The notes beneath the pieces were generated by a model, which saw nothing but the letters and a program-made list of their open reading frames with translations, made no database searches and was not told the DNA's origin. Shown piece after piece: positions 27,913-41,239 of a stretch of DNA of 64,000 nucleotides. A program made the translations under genes and the position numbers. How positions within the stretch are numbered: position 1 is the stretch's first letter; each line of letters begins with the position of its first letter. Source of the stretch: Paraferrimonas sp. SM1919 (GTDB lineage: Bacteria; Pseudomonadota; Gammaproteobacteria; Enterobacterales; Shewanellaceae); assembly GCF_010993985.1 (NCBI RefSeq), contig NZ_WINH01000020.1, positions 1 through 64,000 on the forward strand, given 5' to 3'.

Positions 27913-29978
27913 TGAGTCAAAATTTCTTAATTGAATTAGGTACCGAAGAACTACCACCAACGCAACTGCGTACCCTTGCACAGGCATTTCATGACAACCT
28001 AAAAGCTGGTTTAACAAGTGCAGAATTAACCTTTGACTCGATACTGTGGTATGCCACACCTCGTCGTATGGCAGTAAAAGTGCTTGGTTTAGCCGACCGC
28101 CAAGCTGACAAAGTAGTAGAAAAGCGTGGTCCTGCAGTCGCCGTTGCTTTTGACGCTGATGGTCAGCCGACTAAAGCCGCTCAAGGTTGGGCCCGTGGTA
28201 ATGGCATCACCGTTGAGCAAGCTGATCGACTCAAAACAGATAAAGGCGAATGGCTACTACATAAAGAACAAGTAGAAGGTAAAGCCACAAAAGATATCAT
28301 CGTTGAATTAGCCGACGTGGCATTGAACAACCTACCTATTGCTAAACCAATGCGTTGGGCTGACAAGACGACTCAATTTATTCGTCCAGTGAAAACCCTA
28401 ACCATGCTAATGGGTGGCGAGCTAATTAACGGTGAGATTTTAGGGGTTCAGTCTAATAATGTTATCCGTGGGCACCGCTTTATGGGTGAGTCAGAATTCA
28501 CGATTGAGCACGCTGACCAATACCCAGAAATTCTAGAAACCAAAGGTAAAGTCATCGCTGACTACGACCGTCGTAAGCAAATCATTATCGAAGGTTCTAT
28601 CGAGGCGGCGAAAGCCATTGGCGGTAACGTTGAACTAGAAGACGACCTAGTAGAAGAAGTGACTTCTCTGGTTGAATGGCCAATCGTACTTACCGCTAAA
28701 TTTGAACAAGAGTTCTTAAAAGTACCTTCAGAAGCTTTGGTTTACACCATGAAAGGTGACCAAAAGTACTTCCCTGTTTATGATGATAACAAAGCACTAC
28801 TGCCTAACTTCATTTTTGTGACTAACATTGAGTCCAAAGATCCGCAGCAAATTATTGAAGGTAACGAAAAAGTCGTTCGCCCTCGCCTAGCAGATGCTGA
28901 GTTCTTCTTTAACACTGACCGTAAGAAGAAACTGGTCGATCGTTTACCTATGCTGGAAAAAGCTATTTTCCAGAAAAAACTGGGTACCATCAAAGACAAA
29001 ACGGACCGAATTGTTGAGCTAGCTGCCTATATCGCTGAGCAAATTGGTGCAGACGTTACCGATACTCGCCGTGCCGCTACCCTAGCTAAGTGTGACCTAA
29101 TGACGGACATGGTGTTCGAATTTACCGACACTCAAGGTGTTATGGGTATGCACTATGCCCGTCACGATGGCGAAAAAGAAGAAGTAGCAGTAGCCCTAAA
29201 CGAGCAGTACATGCCACGTTTTGCCGGCGATCAACTGCCTTCAAGCAAACTAGCAAGCGCCGTTGCTATGGCTGACAAGCTAGATACCATCGTCGGTATT
29301 TTCGGTATTGGCCAGGCGCCAAAAGGGTCTGATCCTTTTGCCCTACGTCGTGCCTCTTTAGGTGTGCTGCGTATTATCGTTGAAAACGGTTTCACCCTAG
29401 ACCTTGTTGACCTAATTGCTAAAGCACAGGAACTACTAGGCGACAAGCTAAGCAACGACACAGTGGCCGATGACGTACTGACCTTTATGCTAGGTCGTTT
29501 CCGTACTTGGTACCAGGATGCGGGTTACGGTGTAGACGTAATTCAAGCGGTTCTTGCTCGCACCCCAACTAAGCCTGCAGATTTTGATTCCCGAGTAAAA
29601 GCGGTAGCCAGTTTTAAAGCATTAGAAGCTTCTGAATCACTAGCCGCAGCAAACAAGCGTGTCGGTAATATTCTTGCTAAGTACGACGGTACGTTATCTG
29701 CGAGTATTAATGCTGAACTGCTTGTTGAAGAGGCTGAAGTCGCACTCGCTGACACACTACAACAGCTTAATAACAAGCTACAGAGTGCATTTGAAAATAA
29801 TGATTACCAATGCGCATTAACAGAACTTGCTGCCCTTCGTGAGCCAGTGGATGCGTTCTTTGATGGTGTGATGGTAATGGCTGATGATGAAGCAATTAAA
29901 CAAAATCGTTTAGCCATGCTTAATCAATTGCGAGAACTATTCTTACGCACAGCTGACATCTCCATGCTGCAAAAGTAA
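27912..29978 (+). CDS. glyS: Glycyl-tRNA synthetase beta subunit GlyS
   Basis: Beta subunit, needed for tRNA recognition. It is 688 residues (E. coli 689), starting [13 protein letters not shown], with the [12 protein letters not shown] and FVTNIES segments and an HD-like region [25 protein letters not shown], and an anticodon-binding C-terminal domain. It overlaps glyQ by one base. Two terminators follow in tandem. Confidence 0.97.
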   Translation: MSQNFLIELGTEELPPTQLRTLAQAFHDNLKAGLTSAELTFDSILWYATPRRMAVKVLGLADRQADKVVEKRGPAVAVAFDADGQPTKAAQGWARGNGITVEQADRLKTDKGEWLLHKEQVEGKATKDIIVELADVALNNLPIAKPMRWADKTTQFIRPVKTLTMLMGGELINGEILGVQSNNVIRGHRFMGESEFTIEHADQYPEILETKGKVIADYDRRKQIIIEGSIEAAKAIGGNVELEDDLVEEVTSLVEWPIVLTAKFEQEFLKVPSEALVYTMKGDQKYFPVYDDNKALLPNFIFVTNIESKDPQQIIEGNEKVVRPRLADAEFFFNTDRKKKLVDRLPMLEKAIFQKKLGTIKDKTDRIVELAAYIAEQIGADVTDTRRAATLAKCDLMTDMVFEFTDTQGVMGMHYARHDGEKEEVAVALNEQYMPRFAGDQLPSSKLASAVAMADKLDTIVGIFGIGQAPKGSDPFALRRASLGVLRIIVENGFTLDLVDLIAKAQELLGDKLSNDTVADDVLTFMLGRFRTWYQDAGYGVDVIQAVLARTPTKPADFDSRVKAVASFKALEASESLAAANKRVGNILAKYDGTLSASINAELLVEEAEVALADTLQQLNNKLQSAFENNDYQCALTELAALREPVDAFFDGVMVMADDEAIKQNRLAMLNQLRELFLRTADISMLQK

Positions 29979-29991
29979 GCAATAACTAACC

Positions 29992-30047
29992 AAAAAGTGA
30001 GCAAGCGCTCACTTTTTGCCCAAACCCGCTTTTTGCGGGTTTTTTAT
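29992..30047 (+). terminator. Tandem terminators of glyQS
   Basis: Two consecutive hairpins. The first is AAAAAGTGAGC/GCTCACTTTTT (29992-30017). The second is AACCCGC/GCGGGTT (30023-30041) followed by TTTTTATTT. The following 110 bp hold no recognisable element. Confidence 0.88.
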
Positions 30048-30163
30048 TTCCTGAAAAACGGCGAATGAGAGTTGAAGGGCCTTAGTTGCAAGGTTGATGC
30101 GGGTGAAGCGAAGCACTATTTAATTTGGCTGGCTAGCAAGAATCAAGCTCCATAACCAGCAAC

Positions 30164-30190
30164 AAAAAAGCACGCCAATAGGCGTGCTTT
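30164..30190 (-). terminator. gyrB terminator
   Basis: Stem AAAGCACGCC/GGCGTGCTTT (30167-30190) with a 4-nt loop. Read on the minus strand it ends in TTTTTT, 28 bp after the gyrB stop codon; it can also stop plus-strand readthrough. Confidence 0.85.
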
Positions 30191-30217
30191 AATATGTAAA
30201 CCGTCAGGCCAATAAAA

Positions 30218-32620
<2,403 letters not shown>

Positions 32621-32629
32621 TCATGTATT

Positions 32630-33709
32630 TTATTTTTGCTCAACCACTTTACCCTGTTCCACATGGAACATCTTGCTTGGAGGCTGTGACAACGAATCTA
32701 TTATTGCGCTCGGCTCAATGGCGGTAACCAATATCTGAGCCTGTGTTAGCTGAAGCTGGGACAGTAATAACCCTCTATGCTTGGCATCGAGTTCTGATGG
32801 CAAATCATCAACCAAATAAATACTGTCTTTACCTGTTTGCTGTGCTAATAATTGCCCTTGAGCAATTCTCAAAGCACACACAAGTAACTTTAACTGTCCA
32901 CGGGAAAGCGCATCTTGTGCTGGCATATTGCCAACCTTAAGTCGCAGGTCTGCTTTATGCGGGCCTGAAACAGTATAACCAAGCTCTCTATCTCTTTGAT
33001 TTTGCTTGGCTAACACTTCCTGATAGGAGAGAGTTTTATCCCATCCCTGATAATAACTTACTACAACATTTTTGTCAGGAAGAAACTGTTCGATTATACC
33101 CTTTAATACCTCATTTAACGAGGCTATATAGTTATTTCTAAGGGATGAAACTTGCTCAGCGAGATTTATTAACTCTTTATCCCAAGGATTAAGCATTGCA
33201 GGGGAGGATTGACTTTTTAGCAGTGCATTTCGCTGTTTTAATAAACGCTTGGTGGCCGCCCATAATCGGTGAAAAGTGGGCTGGGAATGAAATACTCCCC
33301 AATCCATAAATTGTCTTCTGGCTTTGGGACCTTCAAACAGGATGGCAAAACTTTCGGGGGTAATAATTTGAATAGGTAAAATAGCTGTCAGTTGAGCCAA
33401 GCCCTTGGTATTTTCCCCATTAATACGGATTTCATTATTGCCACTGCGCTGTCGACGAATACCAATCTTATTTAACTCTTCAGCAAAAAACACCTGGCCA
33501 AACACGGTACACTCACTGTGTTGTGTATTAATGATGCGTTGGGATAAGTGACTGCGAAAAGATCGTCCCATGCCAAGAAAATAAGCCGCTTCTAATATCG
33601 AGGTTTTACCACTCCCATTAGCGCCATAAATAAGGTTCAGCCCATCGGCAAGTTGCAAATGGGCTGAACTGAAATTACGAAAATTACTGCAATGTAACTG
33701 CTTTAACAA
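32630..33709 (-). CDS. recF: Recombination mediator RecF
   Basis: SMC-like ATPase that helps load RecA at gapped DNA. It is 359 residues, with Walker [10 protein letters not shown] near 30-38, a signature region [18 protein letters not shown] and a Walker B region [13 protein letters not shown]. The start is TTG (33707-33709): the next codon upstream in frame is a stop and no ATG or GTG follows within the conserved N-terminus. It lies 12 bp from dnaN. The C-terminal tail [10 protein letters not shown] is encoded by a parS-like sequence. Confidence 0.95.
   Translation of the reverse strand: MLKQLHCSNFRNFSSAHLQLADGLNLIYGANGSGKTSILEAAYFLGMGRSFRSHLSQRIINTQHSECTVFGQVFFAEELNKIGIRRQRSGNNEIRINGENTKGLAQLTAILPIQIITPESFAILFEGPKARRQFMDWGVFHSQPTFHRLWAATKRLLKQRNALLKSQSSPAMLNPWDKELINLAEQVSSLRNNYIASLNEVLKGIIEQFLPDKNVVVSYYQGWDKTLSYQEVLAKQNQRDRELGYTVSGPHKADLRLKVGNMPAQDALSRGQLKLLVCALRIAQGQLLAQQTGKDSIYLVDDLPSELDAKHRGLLLSQLQLTQAQILVTAIEPSAIIDSLSQPPSKMFHVEQGKVVEQK
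32655..32670. promoter_or_regulatory. parS-like sequence in the 3' end of recF
   Basis: TGTTCCACATGGAACA differs from TGTTNCACGTGAAACA at two positions but keeps 7-bp perfect arms (TGTTCCA/TGGAACA). It lies in coding sequence. The broken CACGTG core makes ParB binding uncertain. Confidence 0.3.
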
Positions 33710-33721
33710 AGGGTCACGAAC

Positions 33722-34819
33722 CTAAATGCGCATCGGCATGACAACGTACATGGAATCCTGAAAATCACAGTTTTCAATAAGCACACTGGAACCACCATCT
33801 TTCAGAGTTAGACGCACATCTTTACAGGTTAAGCCATTCATCACATCTAATAGATAAGACACGTTAAACCCGATTTCTATGTCATCGCCCTGATAGTCGA
33901 TATCAATTATTTCTACCGCTTCTTCTTGCTCTGGATTATTGGCTGTAATTTTCATTTGGCCATTAGTCACATTAAGCTGTACGCCACGGAACTTTTCATT
34001 ACATAAAATAGAGGCCCGTAACAAGCATTGGCGCAGCCATTCGCGGTCGGCTACTACCACTTTATCACCGCCTTTTGGCAGTACTCGCTCGTAATCCGGG
34101 AAGCGCCCATCCACCAATTTAGAGGTTAAGGTCGAGTCGTTAGTTGCGGCGCGAATGGAATTTTGGCCGATAGCAATCGCAATCGTTGCTTCAGGGTTAT
34201 CTAATAAGCGCGATAACTCAACCACGCCTTTACGTGGCACAATCATTTGCTTTTTAGGGAGTGAATGTTCGATATTTCGATAACTTAATGCTAGACGATG
34301 ACCATCAGTCGCAACAGTTCGCAACACGTTACCATCGGTTTCAAACAACAAACCATTAAGATAATAACGAACATCTTGGTTAGCCATCGAGAATTGAGTT
34401 GCTTCAATTAATGACTTAAGCGTTCCTTGAGTCAGAGTAAGCTCAATATCCGGCTGCCACTCATCAATATTGGGATAATCGCTGGCGGGTAATGTAGAAA
34501 GCGAGAATCGAGATCGGCCAGAGATGAGCAATAATCGGTCACCAGCCAATTCGATATTAATAGGTGCCTCAGGCAAAGAACGGACAATATCTAAAAACTT
34601 TTTCGCGGGAACTGTAGTACTACCAACAACTACATTTCCTTCTAGAGGAATTTGACCTACAAGTTCTACTTCTAAATCGGTGCCTGTTAGGCGTAATTGC
34701 TGCTCAGTTACCTGAACCAGGATGTTTGCCAAAATAGGTAAATTATGACGACGCTCAACTGCGCCAGATACCAACTGTATAGGTTTTAATAGTGAATCCC
34801 TATCTATGGTAAATTTCAT
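33722..34819 (-). CDS. dnaN: DNA polymerase III beta sliding clamp DnaN
   Basis: Ring-shaped processivity clamp. The protein is 365 residues (E. coli 366), starting MKFTIDRDSLLKPIQLVSGA and ending YVVMPMRI, both canonical. I chose the ATG at 34817-34819, with AAGGGA 11 bases upstream, over a TTG three codons earlier, which would be only 2 bases from that Shine-Dalgarno. It is 23 bp from dnaA. Confidence 0.97.
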   Translation of the reverse strand: MKFTIDRDSLLKPIQLVSGAVERRHNLPILANILVQVTEQQLRLTGTDLEVELVGQIPLEGNVVVGSTTVPAKKFLDIVRSLPEAPINIELAGDRLLLISGRSRFSLSTLPASDYPNIDEWQPDIELTLTQGTLKSLIEATQFSMANQDVRYYLNGLLFETDGNVLRTVATDGHRLALSYRNIEHSLPKKQMIVPRKGVVELSRLLDNPEATIAIAIGQNSIRAATNDSTLTSKLVDGRFPDYERVLPKGGDKVVVADREWLRQCLLRASILCNEKFRGVQLNVTNGQMKITANNPEQEEAVEIIDIDYQGDDIEIGFNVSYLLDVMNGLTCKDVRLTLKDGGSSVLIENCDFQDSMYVVMPMRI

Positions 34820-34842
34820 ATTATCCAAGTTCCCTTAAACGT

Positions 34843-36219
34843 TTATGACGATAAAGTACGAATTAAATTCGCATAATCTTCTTTAATATCGTGGCTTTCT
34901 TCTTTTAACTGTTCAATCTTACGACATGCGTGCAGCACCGTAGTATGGTCACGCCCACCAAAAGCATCACCGATTTCTGGTAAGCTGTGGTTAGTCAGTT
35001 CTTTTGCTAATGCCATTGCCACCTGGCGCGGACGAGCGACCGAACGAGAACGACGTTTAGAAAGTATATCAGCCAGTTTTATTTTGTAATATTCTGCAAC
35101 GGTTTTCTGAATATTGTCTATAGTTACCAGTTTTTCTTGTAATGACAAGAGATCTCTTAGTGCTTCACGCACAAAGTCAATGGTAATAGGACGACCGGTA
35201 AAGTTGGCGTTAGCCATGACACGGTTTAATGCACCTTCAAGCTCACGTACGTTAGAACGTAACCGTTTAGCAATAAAGAAGGCCACTTCGTCAGGTAAGT
35301 GAATACCACTCTCTTCGGCCTTGCGCATTAAAATGGCAACTCGAGTTTCAAGCTCTGGAGGCTCAATCGCGACCGTTAAGCCCCACCCAAAGCGAGACTT
35401 AAGACGGTCTTCTACGCCATCAATTTCTTTCGGGTAACGATCAGAGGTAAGAATGATCTGGTGGTTGCCTTCCAAAAGGGCGTTAAAGGTGTGGAAGAAT
35501 TCTTCCTGGGATCGGTCTTTATTAGCAAAAAACTGAATGTCATCGATCAGTAATGCATCCACACTACGATAAAAGCGCTTAAATTCTTCAATCGCGTTGT
35601 TTTGCAGCGCCTTAACCATATCTTGCACAAAGCGCTCAGAATGCATATAAACCACCTTGGCGTTTTTCTTACCCGCCATAATGCCATTACCCACAGCATG
35701 CAAAAGGTGAGTTTTACCAAGACCAGTCCCACCGTATAAGAATAATGGGTTGTAGGCACCACCTGGGTTTTCAGCTACTTGCATAGCGGCAGCCCGGCCT
35801 AATTGGTTTGATTTACCTTCAACAAAGTTATCAAACTGATAATTAGGGTTGATATTGCTGCGATGGTTAGGAACTAGGTTAGTTTCAGGTTTCGTTTCCG
35901 ATCTAGTTAAATTCGATGCGCTTGCTTTAGGCTTTGTTTTCGATTCAACAGCAGGACTTTCAGGCTTTGCCACCGGCTTAGATCCGATATCAAAACGCAG
36001 TTTAGGTGCATTGTCACCTAGCTGCTCTTGCAGGAACTGATTGATACTATTAAGGTACTTATCTGTAACCCAATCCAGTACGAAGCGATTCGGTGCATAC
36101 AAGACCAAAGTGTCACCACTGTGCTCGGCTTGCAGGGGACGTATCCACATATTGTATTGCTGGGCAGGCATTTCATCCTGTAGCCATTTACCACATTGCA
36201 GCCAGAGCGCGTCAGACAC
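34843..36219 (-). CDS. dnaA: Replication initiator DnaA
   Basis: AAA+ initiator that binds DnaA boxes and melts oriC. It is 458 residues: N-terminal oligomerisation domain ([20 protein letters not shown]), a short linker, Walker [10 protein letters not shown] (163-171), [12 protein letters not shown], and the C-terminal DNA-binding signature [15 protein letters not shown]. The start codon is GTG (36217-36219) with AGGAAAT before it, as in E. coli. Upstream DnaA boxes and GATC clusters suggest autoregulation and SeqA-type control. oriC itself lies about 14 kb away beside mnmG. Confidence 0.98.
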   Translation of the reverse strand: MSDALWLQCGKWLQDEMPAQQYNMWIRPLQAEHSGDTLVLYAPNRFVLDWVTDKYLNSINQFLQEQLGDNAPKLRFDIGSKPVAKPESPAVESKTKPKASASNLTRSETKPETNLVPNHRSNINPNYQFDNFVEGKSNQLGRAAAMQVAENPGGAYNPLFLYGGTGLGKTHLLHAVGNGIMAGKKNAKVVYMHSERFVQDMVKALQNNAIEEFKRFYRSVDALLIDDIQFFANKDRSQEEFFHTFNALLEGNHQIILTSDRYPKEIDGVEDRLKSRFGWGLTVAIEPPELETRVAILMRKAEESGIHLPDEVAFFIAKRLRSNVRELEGALNRVMANANFTGRPITIDFVREALRDLLSLQEKLVTIDNIQKTVAEYYKIKLADILSKRRSRSVARPRQVAMALAKELTNHSLPEIGDAFGGRDHTTVLHACRKIEQLKEESHDIKEDYANLIRTLSS

Positions 36220-36269
36220 AATTATTTCCTAAAGTTATTCCCAAACGATTTGTTTATTCTATCCCTTGC

Positions 36270-36486
36270 AGTGGATAAGTGCTAGAGTATTTTCAACTTT
36301 ATACACAATTAGGATCGAACAAAGATCTGATCTTGATCATAATCTTTAATTTATCACTATATATGTAGTAATTTACTTATATTAAGGCTTATAAATGGAT
36401 CGGTTCTGATCTATAATCGCCGCCCCTTAGGATCTTTGTACCTAAAGAAACACTATATATTGTGTCTCTCCACAAAGTTATCCACA
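36270..36486. promoter_or_regulatory. dnaA upstream region with DnaA boxes
   Basis: The 437-bp dnaA-rpmH gap holds two perfect DnaA boxes, TTATACACA (36299-36307) and TTATCCACA (36478-36486), and a near match at 36270-36278 (TTATCCACT on the minus strand). Several GATC sites cluster at about 36313-36338 and 36399-36434. This fits DnaA autoregulation. It lacks the AT-rich 13-mer array seen at the mnmG-side origin, so I do not call it the primary origin. Confidence 0.65.
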
Positions 36487-36555
36487 ATAAAATGAGGATT
36501 TTTGGGTTAATTGTAAAAAAACAATCATTACTTCAATATCTGTGACATACAATGG

Positions 36556-36584
36556 TTGACGCTGATGGTTAAAATCATTACAAT
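36556..36584 (+). promoter_or_regulatory. Promoter of rpmH-rnpA
   Basis: TTGACG (36556-36561), 17-bp spacer, TACAAT (36579-36584): a strong sigma-70 promoter 72 bp before the rpmH start. Confidence 0.7.
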
Positions 36585-36656
36585 TTCGCCTCTTTTTACG
36601 CTGGCTCAATTAATTGTGCTGTAAACATTAACTACTAAAGACGGATTGCCAAGACA

Positions 36657-36794
36657 ATGAGTAAACGTACTTTTCAACCTACAAACCTGAAGCGCAAGCG
36701 CACTCACGGCTTCCGTGCTCGCATGGCTACTAAAAACGGTCGCGCAGTTATCGCTCGCCGTCGCGCAAAGGGTCGTGCTAGCCTAGCTGTTTAA
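36657..36794 (+). CDS. rpmH: Ribosomal protein bL34
   Basis: The 45-residue large-subunit protein starts [20 protein letters not shown] and ends ASLAV; residues 14-40 ([20 protein letters not shown] region) are nearly invariant in the family. It is very basic, as expected. First gene of the rpmH-rnpA-yidD-yidC cluster, divergent from dnaA, with a strong promoter upstream. Confidence 0.97.
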   Translation: MSKRTFQPTNLKRKRTHGFRARMATKNGRAVIARRRAKGRASLAV

Positions 36795-36814
36795 TCAGCT
36801 GGTTGGTAATAAAG

Positions 36815-37174
36815 GTGAATAATTCATACACCTTCCCTAGGGAGTTACGTCTGTTAACTCCCAAAAACTTTCAAAATGTCTTTTCGAATCCCGTTCGAGC
36901 ATCCACCCCTGAGCTCACTTTACTTGCTGTTCCCAATAAACTTGAGCATCCACGCTTAGGATTAACCATATCCAAAAAAAATGTAAAGCTTGCTTGTAAA
37001 CGGAATCGTTTGAAACGCATTATTCGTGAAAGTTACCGCCTGCATCAACATCAGCTTCCTGCTGTCGATATTGTCGCCATTGGTAAAAAAGGCATACAAG
37101 ATCTCGATAATCCAGCGCTTCATAAAATGGTAGAAAAGCTATGGCGAAAACTTACTCGCCGCTACAACGGCTAA
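36815..37174 (+). CDS. rnpA: Ribonuclease P protein component RnpA
   Basis: Basic protein cofactor of the RNase P ribozyme in tRNA 5' maturation. From the GTG at 36815 it is 119 residues, starting [20 protein letters not shown], with the RNA-binding motif [14 protein letters not shown] near 66-79. A TTG four codons earlier (36803) is also possible; the GTG fits family N-termini better. It starts 20 bp after rpmH and its last 34 bp overlap yidD. Confidence 0.93.
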   Translation: MNNSYTFPRELRLLTPKNFQNVFSNPVRASTPELTLLAVPNKLEHPRLGLTISKKNVKLACKRNRLKRIIRESYRLHQHQLPAVDIVAIGKKGIQDLDNPALHKMVEKLWRKLTRRYNG

Positions 37175-37395
37175 GCTTCGCTATTATTCGAGGCTACCAA
37201 CTGGGTATTAGTCCATTATTAGGACCACGTTGCAGGTTTCATCCAACTTGTTCTAGCTACGCTATTGAAGCAATAAAAATCTACGGATTTGCAAAAGGCA
37301 GTTGGCTATCTATTAAACGCATATTAAAATGCAATCCTATGAATCCTGGTGGCAATGATCCTGTCCCAGAAAAAACCAATAGGCATGAAAAATAA
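37141..37395 (+). CDS. yidD: Membrane protein insertion efficiency factor YidD
   Basis: Small inner-membrane-associated protein that aids YidC-dependent insertion. The 84 residues contain the family core [20 protein letters not shown] and SSYAIEAI with the conserved cysteines, and [15 protein letters not shown]. It overlaps rnpA by 34 bp in another frame and sits 3 bp from yidC. Confidence 0.95.
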   Translation: MAKTYSPLQRLSFAIIRGYQLGISPLLGPRCRFHPTCSSYAIEAIKIYGFAKGSWLSIKRILKCNPMNPGGNDPVPEKTNRHEK

Positions 37396-37398
37396 CTT

Positions 37399-39027
37399 AT
37401 GGAATCACAACGCAATATATTATTGATTGGCTTGCTGTTAGTTTCATTCTTTTTGTTCCAAGCATGGCAAGAAGAACAGAACCCACAGCCAGTAACAGCA
37501 CCGCAAACGCAATCAACGACCACTACTGCTAACACCGCTATAAATAGCGATGTACCAATGGCAGAAACCAGCATCGCTCAAGCAACGGTTAACTCTGCAG
37601 AACTGATTTCTGTTAAAACTGACCAGTTTGACCTAAAAATAAACCCTGTTGGTGGTGACATTGTTGCAGCCTCTTTACTGCAACACCAAGCGGTACAAGG
37701 TGAGCAAGCTCCATTTGTTTTGCTAGAGCAAGGTAACAACTTTACCTATATTGCTCAGTCAGGCCTGATTGGTAAAGACGGTATCGATACGACTGCAGGT
37801 CGTGCGGCATTCAGCTCAGAGCAAACCAGCTACGAACTCGCCGAAGACCAAGACCAACTGAAAGTAACCCTTACCCTAGTGGCTGATAACGGCGTGAATT
37901 ACCAAAAGTACTTCATCTTTAGCCGTGGCAAAGGCCAAATCAAAGTGGGTTACCAAATTGAAAACACCACCGCTGCCCCTCTTCAGATGCAGATGTACGG
38001 TCAGCTAAAACAGTCTATTACCCAAGGTGAAGGCTCGATGATGATGCCTGTTTACCGTGGTGGGGCTTACTCAACTGCAGATGTTAACTATGAAAAGTAT
38101 GACTTTGCAGACATGGGTGAAGAAGACTTAGACAAGCGCACTATTGGTGGCTGGGTAGCAATGCTGCAACACTACTTTGTGTCTGCATGGGTGCCACCTG
38201 CAAGCGATCAAAATTTACTGTTTTCTCGCATTAATGCGGGCGGTCTAGCTAATATTGGCTACCGTGGTGCGCTAATTAACGTTGCACCAAACAGCACCCA
38301 AAACATTGAAGCTGATCTATACGTTGGCCCTAAGTATCAAGACCAGCTATCAGACATTTCTGAAAGCCTAAACCTTGTTGTAGATTATGGTTTCCTATGG
38401 TGGTTAGCAGAACCAATTCACTGGCTACTGATGTTATTCCAAGGATTAGTAGTTAACTGGGGTGCGGCAATTATTATGGTTACCCTAGCGGTACGTGGTG
38501 CGCTATACCCGCTAACGAAAGCACAATACACTTCTATGGCGAAAATGCGTCAGCTACAACCTAAGCTGAAACAACTGCAAGACCGCTACGCGGACGACCG
38601 CCAGAAGTTAGGCCAAGCCATGATGGAACTGTACAAGAAAGAGAAAGTTAACCCTATGGGTGGCTGTCTACCTATCCTACTACAGATGCCAATCTTCATT
38701 GCTCTATACTGGGTACTTCTAGAAAGCGTAGAATTGCGTCACGCACCGTTTATGTTATGGATCACAGACCTTTCAGTACAAGATCCATACTACGTACTAC
38801 CTCTACTAATGGGTGCTTCTATGTTCCTAATGCAGAAGATGCAACCAATGCCTGCTAACATGGATCCTATGCAACAGAAGATGATGCAGTACATGCCTGT
38901 GGTATTTACTATCTTCTTCCTATGGTTCCCTGCCGGTCTGGTTCTATACTGGTTAGTAGGTAACTTAGTTGCTATCGCCCAGCAAATGTACATTTACAAA
39001 GCCCTAGATAAGCAAGGTCTTAAGTAA
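37399..39027 (+). CDS. yidC: Membrane protein insertase YidC
   Basis: Inner-membrane insertase, alone or with SecYEG; also inserts ATP synthase subunit c, encoded in the same window. The 542-residue protein has an N-terminal membrane anchor (about 6-22), a large periplasmic domain (about 60-330) with [15 protein letters not shown], then five core membrane segments with the hydrophilic-groove Arg in [16 protein letters not shown] and [20 protein letters not shown]. Followed by its own terminator. Confidence 0.97.
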   Translation: MESQRNILLIGLLLVSFFLFQAWQEEQNPQPVTAPQTQSTTTTANTAINSDVPMAETSIAQATVNSAELISVKTDQFDLKINPVGGDIVAASLLQHQAVQGEQAPFVLLEQGNNFTYIAQSGLIGKDGIDTTAGRAAFSSEQTSYELAEDQDQLKVTLTLVADNGVNYQKYFIFSRGKGQIKVGYQIENTTAAPLQMQMYGQLKQSITQGEGSMMMPVYRGGAYSTADVNYEKYDFADMGEEDLDKRTIGGWVAMLQHYFVSAWVPPASDQNLLFSRINAGGLANIGYRGALINVAPNSTQNIEADLYVGPKYQDQLSDISESLNLVVDYGFLWWLAEPIHWLLMLFQGLVVNWGAAIIMVTLAVRGALYPLTKAQYTSMAKMRQLQPKLKQLQDRYADDRQKLGQAMMELYKKEKVNPMGGCLPILLQMPIFIALYWVLLESVELRHAPFMLWITDLSVQDPYYVLPLLMGASMFLMQKMQPMPANMDPMQQKMMQYMPVVFTIFFLWFPAGLVLYWLVGNLVAIAQQMYIYKALDKQGLK

Positions 39028-39044
39028 AGTATAGCCATTCGGCT

Positions 39045-39073
39045 AAAAGGCGGCCCTAGGTCGCCTTTTTTAT
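39045..39073 (+). terminator. yidC terminator
   Basis: Stem AAAAGGCGGCC/GGTCGCCTTTT (39045-39069, one G-T pair) with a CTA loop, then T's. It separates yidC from mnmE, which begins 15 bp later. Confidence 0.82.
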
Positions 39074-39087
39074 TAGAGAGAAACTAA

Positions 39088-40455
39088 ATGCAATTAAGCA
39101 ATGACACTATCGTCGCCCAAGCAACGGCCACAGGTAAAGGTGGCGTAGGGATTGTTCGAGTTTCTGGCCCTGATGCCAAAACTGTTGCCGAGGCTATTCT
39201 AGGTAAAGTGCCTAAAACCCGTATGGCGGAATACCTGCCATTTAAAGACAGCGACAACATGGTGATTGATCAAGGTATTGCGCTGTACTTTGAAGGCCCA
39301 AACTCATTTACCGGTGAAGATGTCCTTGAGCTACAAGGCCACGGCGGTCAAATCGTTATGGACATGCTGCTGCGCGCGGCGGTTAAGGTAAACAAGGTTC
39401 GCCAAGCCCGCCCAGGTGAGTTTTCTGAGCGTGCCTTCTTAAACGATAAGCTGGATTTAGCCCAAGCGGAAGCCATTGCTGACTTAATTGATGCCACCAG
39501 CGAACAGGCGGCGAAAAACGCCTTAAACAGCTTACAGGGTGAGTTCTCTAACCGTGTTCACCACTTAGTTGAACAACTAACCCGCCTACGCATTTATGTG
39601 GAAGCAGCGATTGATTTTCCCGATGAAGAAGTCGATTTTTTATCGGACGGTAAAATTGCTGGCGATCTCTACCAAATCATTGATGACTTAGCGGCAGTTA
39701 AACGTTCAGCCAGCCAAGGGGCGATTATTCGTGAAGGCATGAAAGTGGTGATTGCGGGTCGTCCTAATGCCGGTAAATCGTCCCTGCTCAATGCCCTAGC
39801 AGGTAAAGAATCGGCGATTGTGACCGACATTGCTGGTACTACCCGTGACGTGCTGCGTGAACACATTCATATTGATGGTATGCCACTACATATTATTGAT
39901 ACCGCAGGTCTGCGTGAAGCCACCGATGCCGTTGAGCAAATTGGTATTGAACGCGCCTGGGAAGAAATTGAACAAGCCGACCGGGTATTATTTGTGGTTG
40001 ATGGCACCACCACCGAAGAGTTAGATCCAGCCAAAATCTGGCCTGACTTTATGGCACGTCTCCCTAAGGACATGGGCTTAACCGTCATTCGCAACAAAGC
40101 GGACATGACCGGCGAAAGCATTAAAACCAGTGAAGACCACGGCCACCCGGTTTACCCACTGTCGGCTAAAACCAAACTTGGCCTTGATGCACTGACCGGG
40201 CATCTAAAAGACTGCATGGGCTACCAAGGTTCCACCGAAGGCAGCTTCAGTGCCCGTCGTCGCCATATTGAAGCGATTGAAACCGCCGAGCAACACTTAG
40301 AGATTGGTAAAGAGCAGCTAGAAGTCTTTCAAGCAGGCGAACTGCTAGCCGAAGAACTGCGCAGCGCCCAACAAAGCCTAAGTGAAATCACTGGTGAATT
40401 TAGTGCCGATGATTTGCTAGGAAGGATCTTCTCGAGTTTTTGTATTGGTAAGTAG
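39088..40455 (+). CDS. mnmE: tRNA modification GTPase MnmE
   Basis: Works with MnmG to make 5-carboxymethylaminomethyluridine at the tRNA wobble position. The 455-residue protein has the folate-binding N-terminal domain with [18 protein letters not shown], an inserted GTPase domain with G1 [10 protein letters not shown]2/G3 DIAGTTRD and DTAGLR, and G4 NKAD, and the invariant C-terminal FCIGK. Its partner mnmG is 10 kb away across oriC. Confidence 0.97.
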   Translation: MQLSNDTIVAQATATGKGGVGIVRVSGPDAKTVAEAILGKVPKTRMAEYLPFKDSDNMVIDQGIALYFEGPNSFTGEDVLELQGHGGQIVMDMLLRAAVKVNKVRQARPGEFSERAFLNDKLDLAQAEAIADLIDATSEQAAKNALNSLQGEFSNRVHHLVEQLTRLRIYVEAAIDFPDEEVDFLSDGKIAGDLYQIIDDLAAVKRSASQGAIIREGMKVVIAGRPNAGKSSLLNALAGKESAIVTDIAGTTRDVLREHIHIDGMPLHIIDTAGLREATDAVEQIGIERAWEEIEQADRVLFVVDGTTTEELDPAKIWPDFMARLPKDMGLTVIRNKADMTGESIKTSEDHGHPVYPLSAKTKLGLDALTGHLKDCMGYQGSTEGSFSARRRHIEAIETAEQHLEIGKEQLEVFQAGELLAEELRSAQQSLSEITGEFSADDLLGRIFSSFCIGK

Positions 40456-40501
40456 ATACGAGAGTCGAGGTGCGAGAGCGCTTCGCTTCGAGAGACGAAA
40501 T

Positions 40502-40528
40502 AAGCCGAACGTTATGTTCGGCTTTTTT
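40502..40528. terminator. Terminator between mnmE and the orphan cluster
   Basis: Stem AAGCCGAAC/GTTCGGCTT (40502-40524) with loop GTTAT, then TTTTATT on the plus strand. The preceding 45 bp are a purine-rich CGAGAG-type sequence with no clear role. Confidence 0.82.
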
Positions 40529-40529
40529 A

Positions 40530-41114
40530 TTAATTTAGTCTTTCAGGAACGACCGAATCTTCTGACTTGAACATAAGTTCAGCCTGGGCGATTTTAGTAT
40601 CTGCTTCATTCCTAGAAAGAATATTTTGATCGGCTAACCAATTAAACTTATTTATTTCCTGTTGGAGTTCATTCTCAAGATTTACCTCTCCATACCATTG
40701 CAGCAACTGAGTTTTACGACGCTTATTAAGTTCATTAATAATGTTGTCATGCTGACTGTCTTGGATAATGAAGATATTACCTCTTTCATTAGAAAACACT
40801 GAAAACTTAACTTTTGTGAAAGCAGACCAAGCCACACAACCTAAGCCAATATAAAACCAAAAACCTTTGCCAACTAAAGAAAGGCCTTCACTATATGCAA
40901 GTCCAAACTGGATGATTCCAATAACAATCCAAAGGTAGCCAACGTTTCTTAACCAATCATTCTGTTCAATTTGAACCGAGTGTTTCTGAGGAAAGTCAGC
41001 ATAGTTATGATCTATATCCCCTGACCCCGATTTATCTGCATAAGCAAAATTAAAGTAATTATCTTTCAATTGAAATGTATGCTTAAAAGAACCTTTTTTC
41101 TGTATAAATTCCAT
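40530..41114 (-). CDS. Orphan membrane protein, unrecognised (194 aa)
   Basis: I do not recognise this protein. Two membrane segments are visible (about 57-75 and 83-100), between an N-terminal soluble part (DKSGSGDIDHNY) and a C-terminal cytosolic part with a run of charged helices (INELNKRRKTQLLQWYGEVN, then WLADQNILSRNEADTKIAQA), the end of which resembles the short oligomerisation tails of SHOCT type. AGGAAA precedes the ATG. AT-rich compared with mnmE. First gene of an accessory patch between mnmE and hrpB. Confidence 0.75.
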   Translation of the reverse strand: MEFIQKKGSFKHTFQLKDNYFNFAYADKSGSGDIDHNYADFPQKHSVQIEQNDWLRNVGYLWIVIGIIQFGLAYSEGLSLVGKGFWFYIGLGCVAWSAFTKVKFSVFSNERGNIFIIQDSQHDNIINELNKRRKTQLLQWYGEVNLENELQQEINKFNWLADQNILSRNEADTKIAQAELMFKSEDSVVPERLN

Positions 41115-41239
41115 TTAAATTTCCTACCTCTATATAATTACAATGGCTAGAATCAGTAACTCTAACCCACACAAGATACAGGAAAAATAGCACCTGAAAA
41201 ACCTTTAAATCATGGATTATTTAATTCAATATCAGCTAG

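Noticed and set aside
36220..36656. dnaA-rpmH gap as the main replication origin
   Set aside because: It has good DnaA boxes, but the mioC-mnmG gap has the full E. coli-type layout with 13-mers and dense GATC sites, so the latter is the better call.
40456..40500. Short CGAGAG-rich tract after mnmE as a CRISPR-like or tandem repeat
   Set aside because: The units are irregular and very short, with no spacers; a similar GAGTCGAGG word at about 24986 is too short to define a family.
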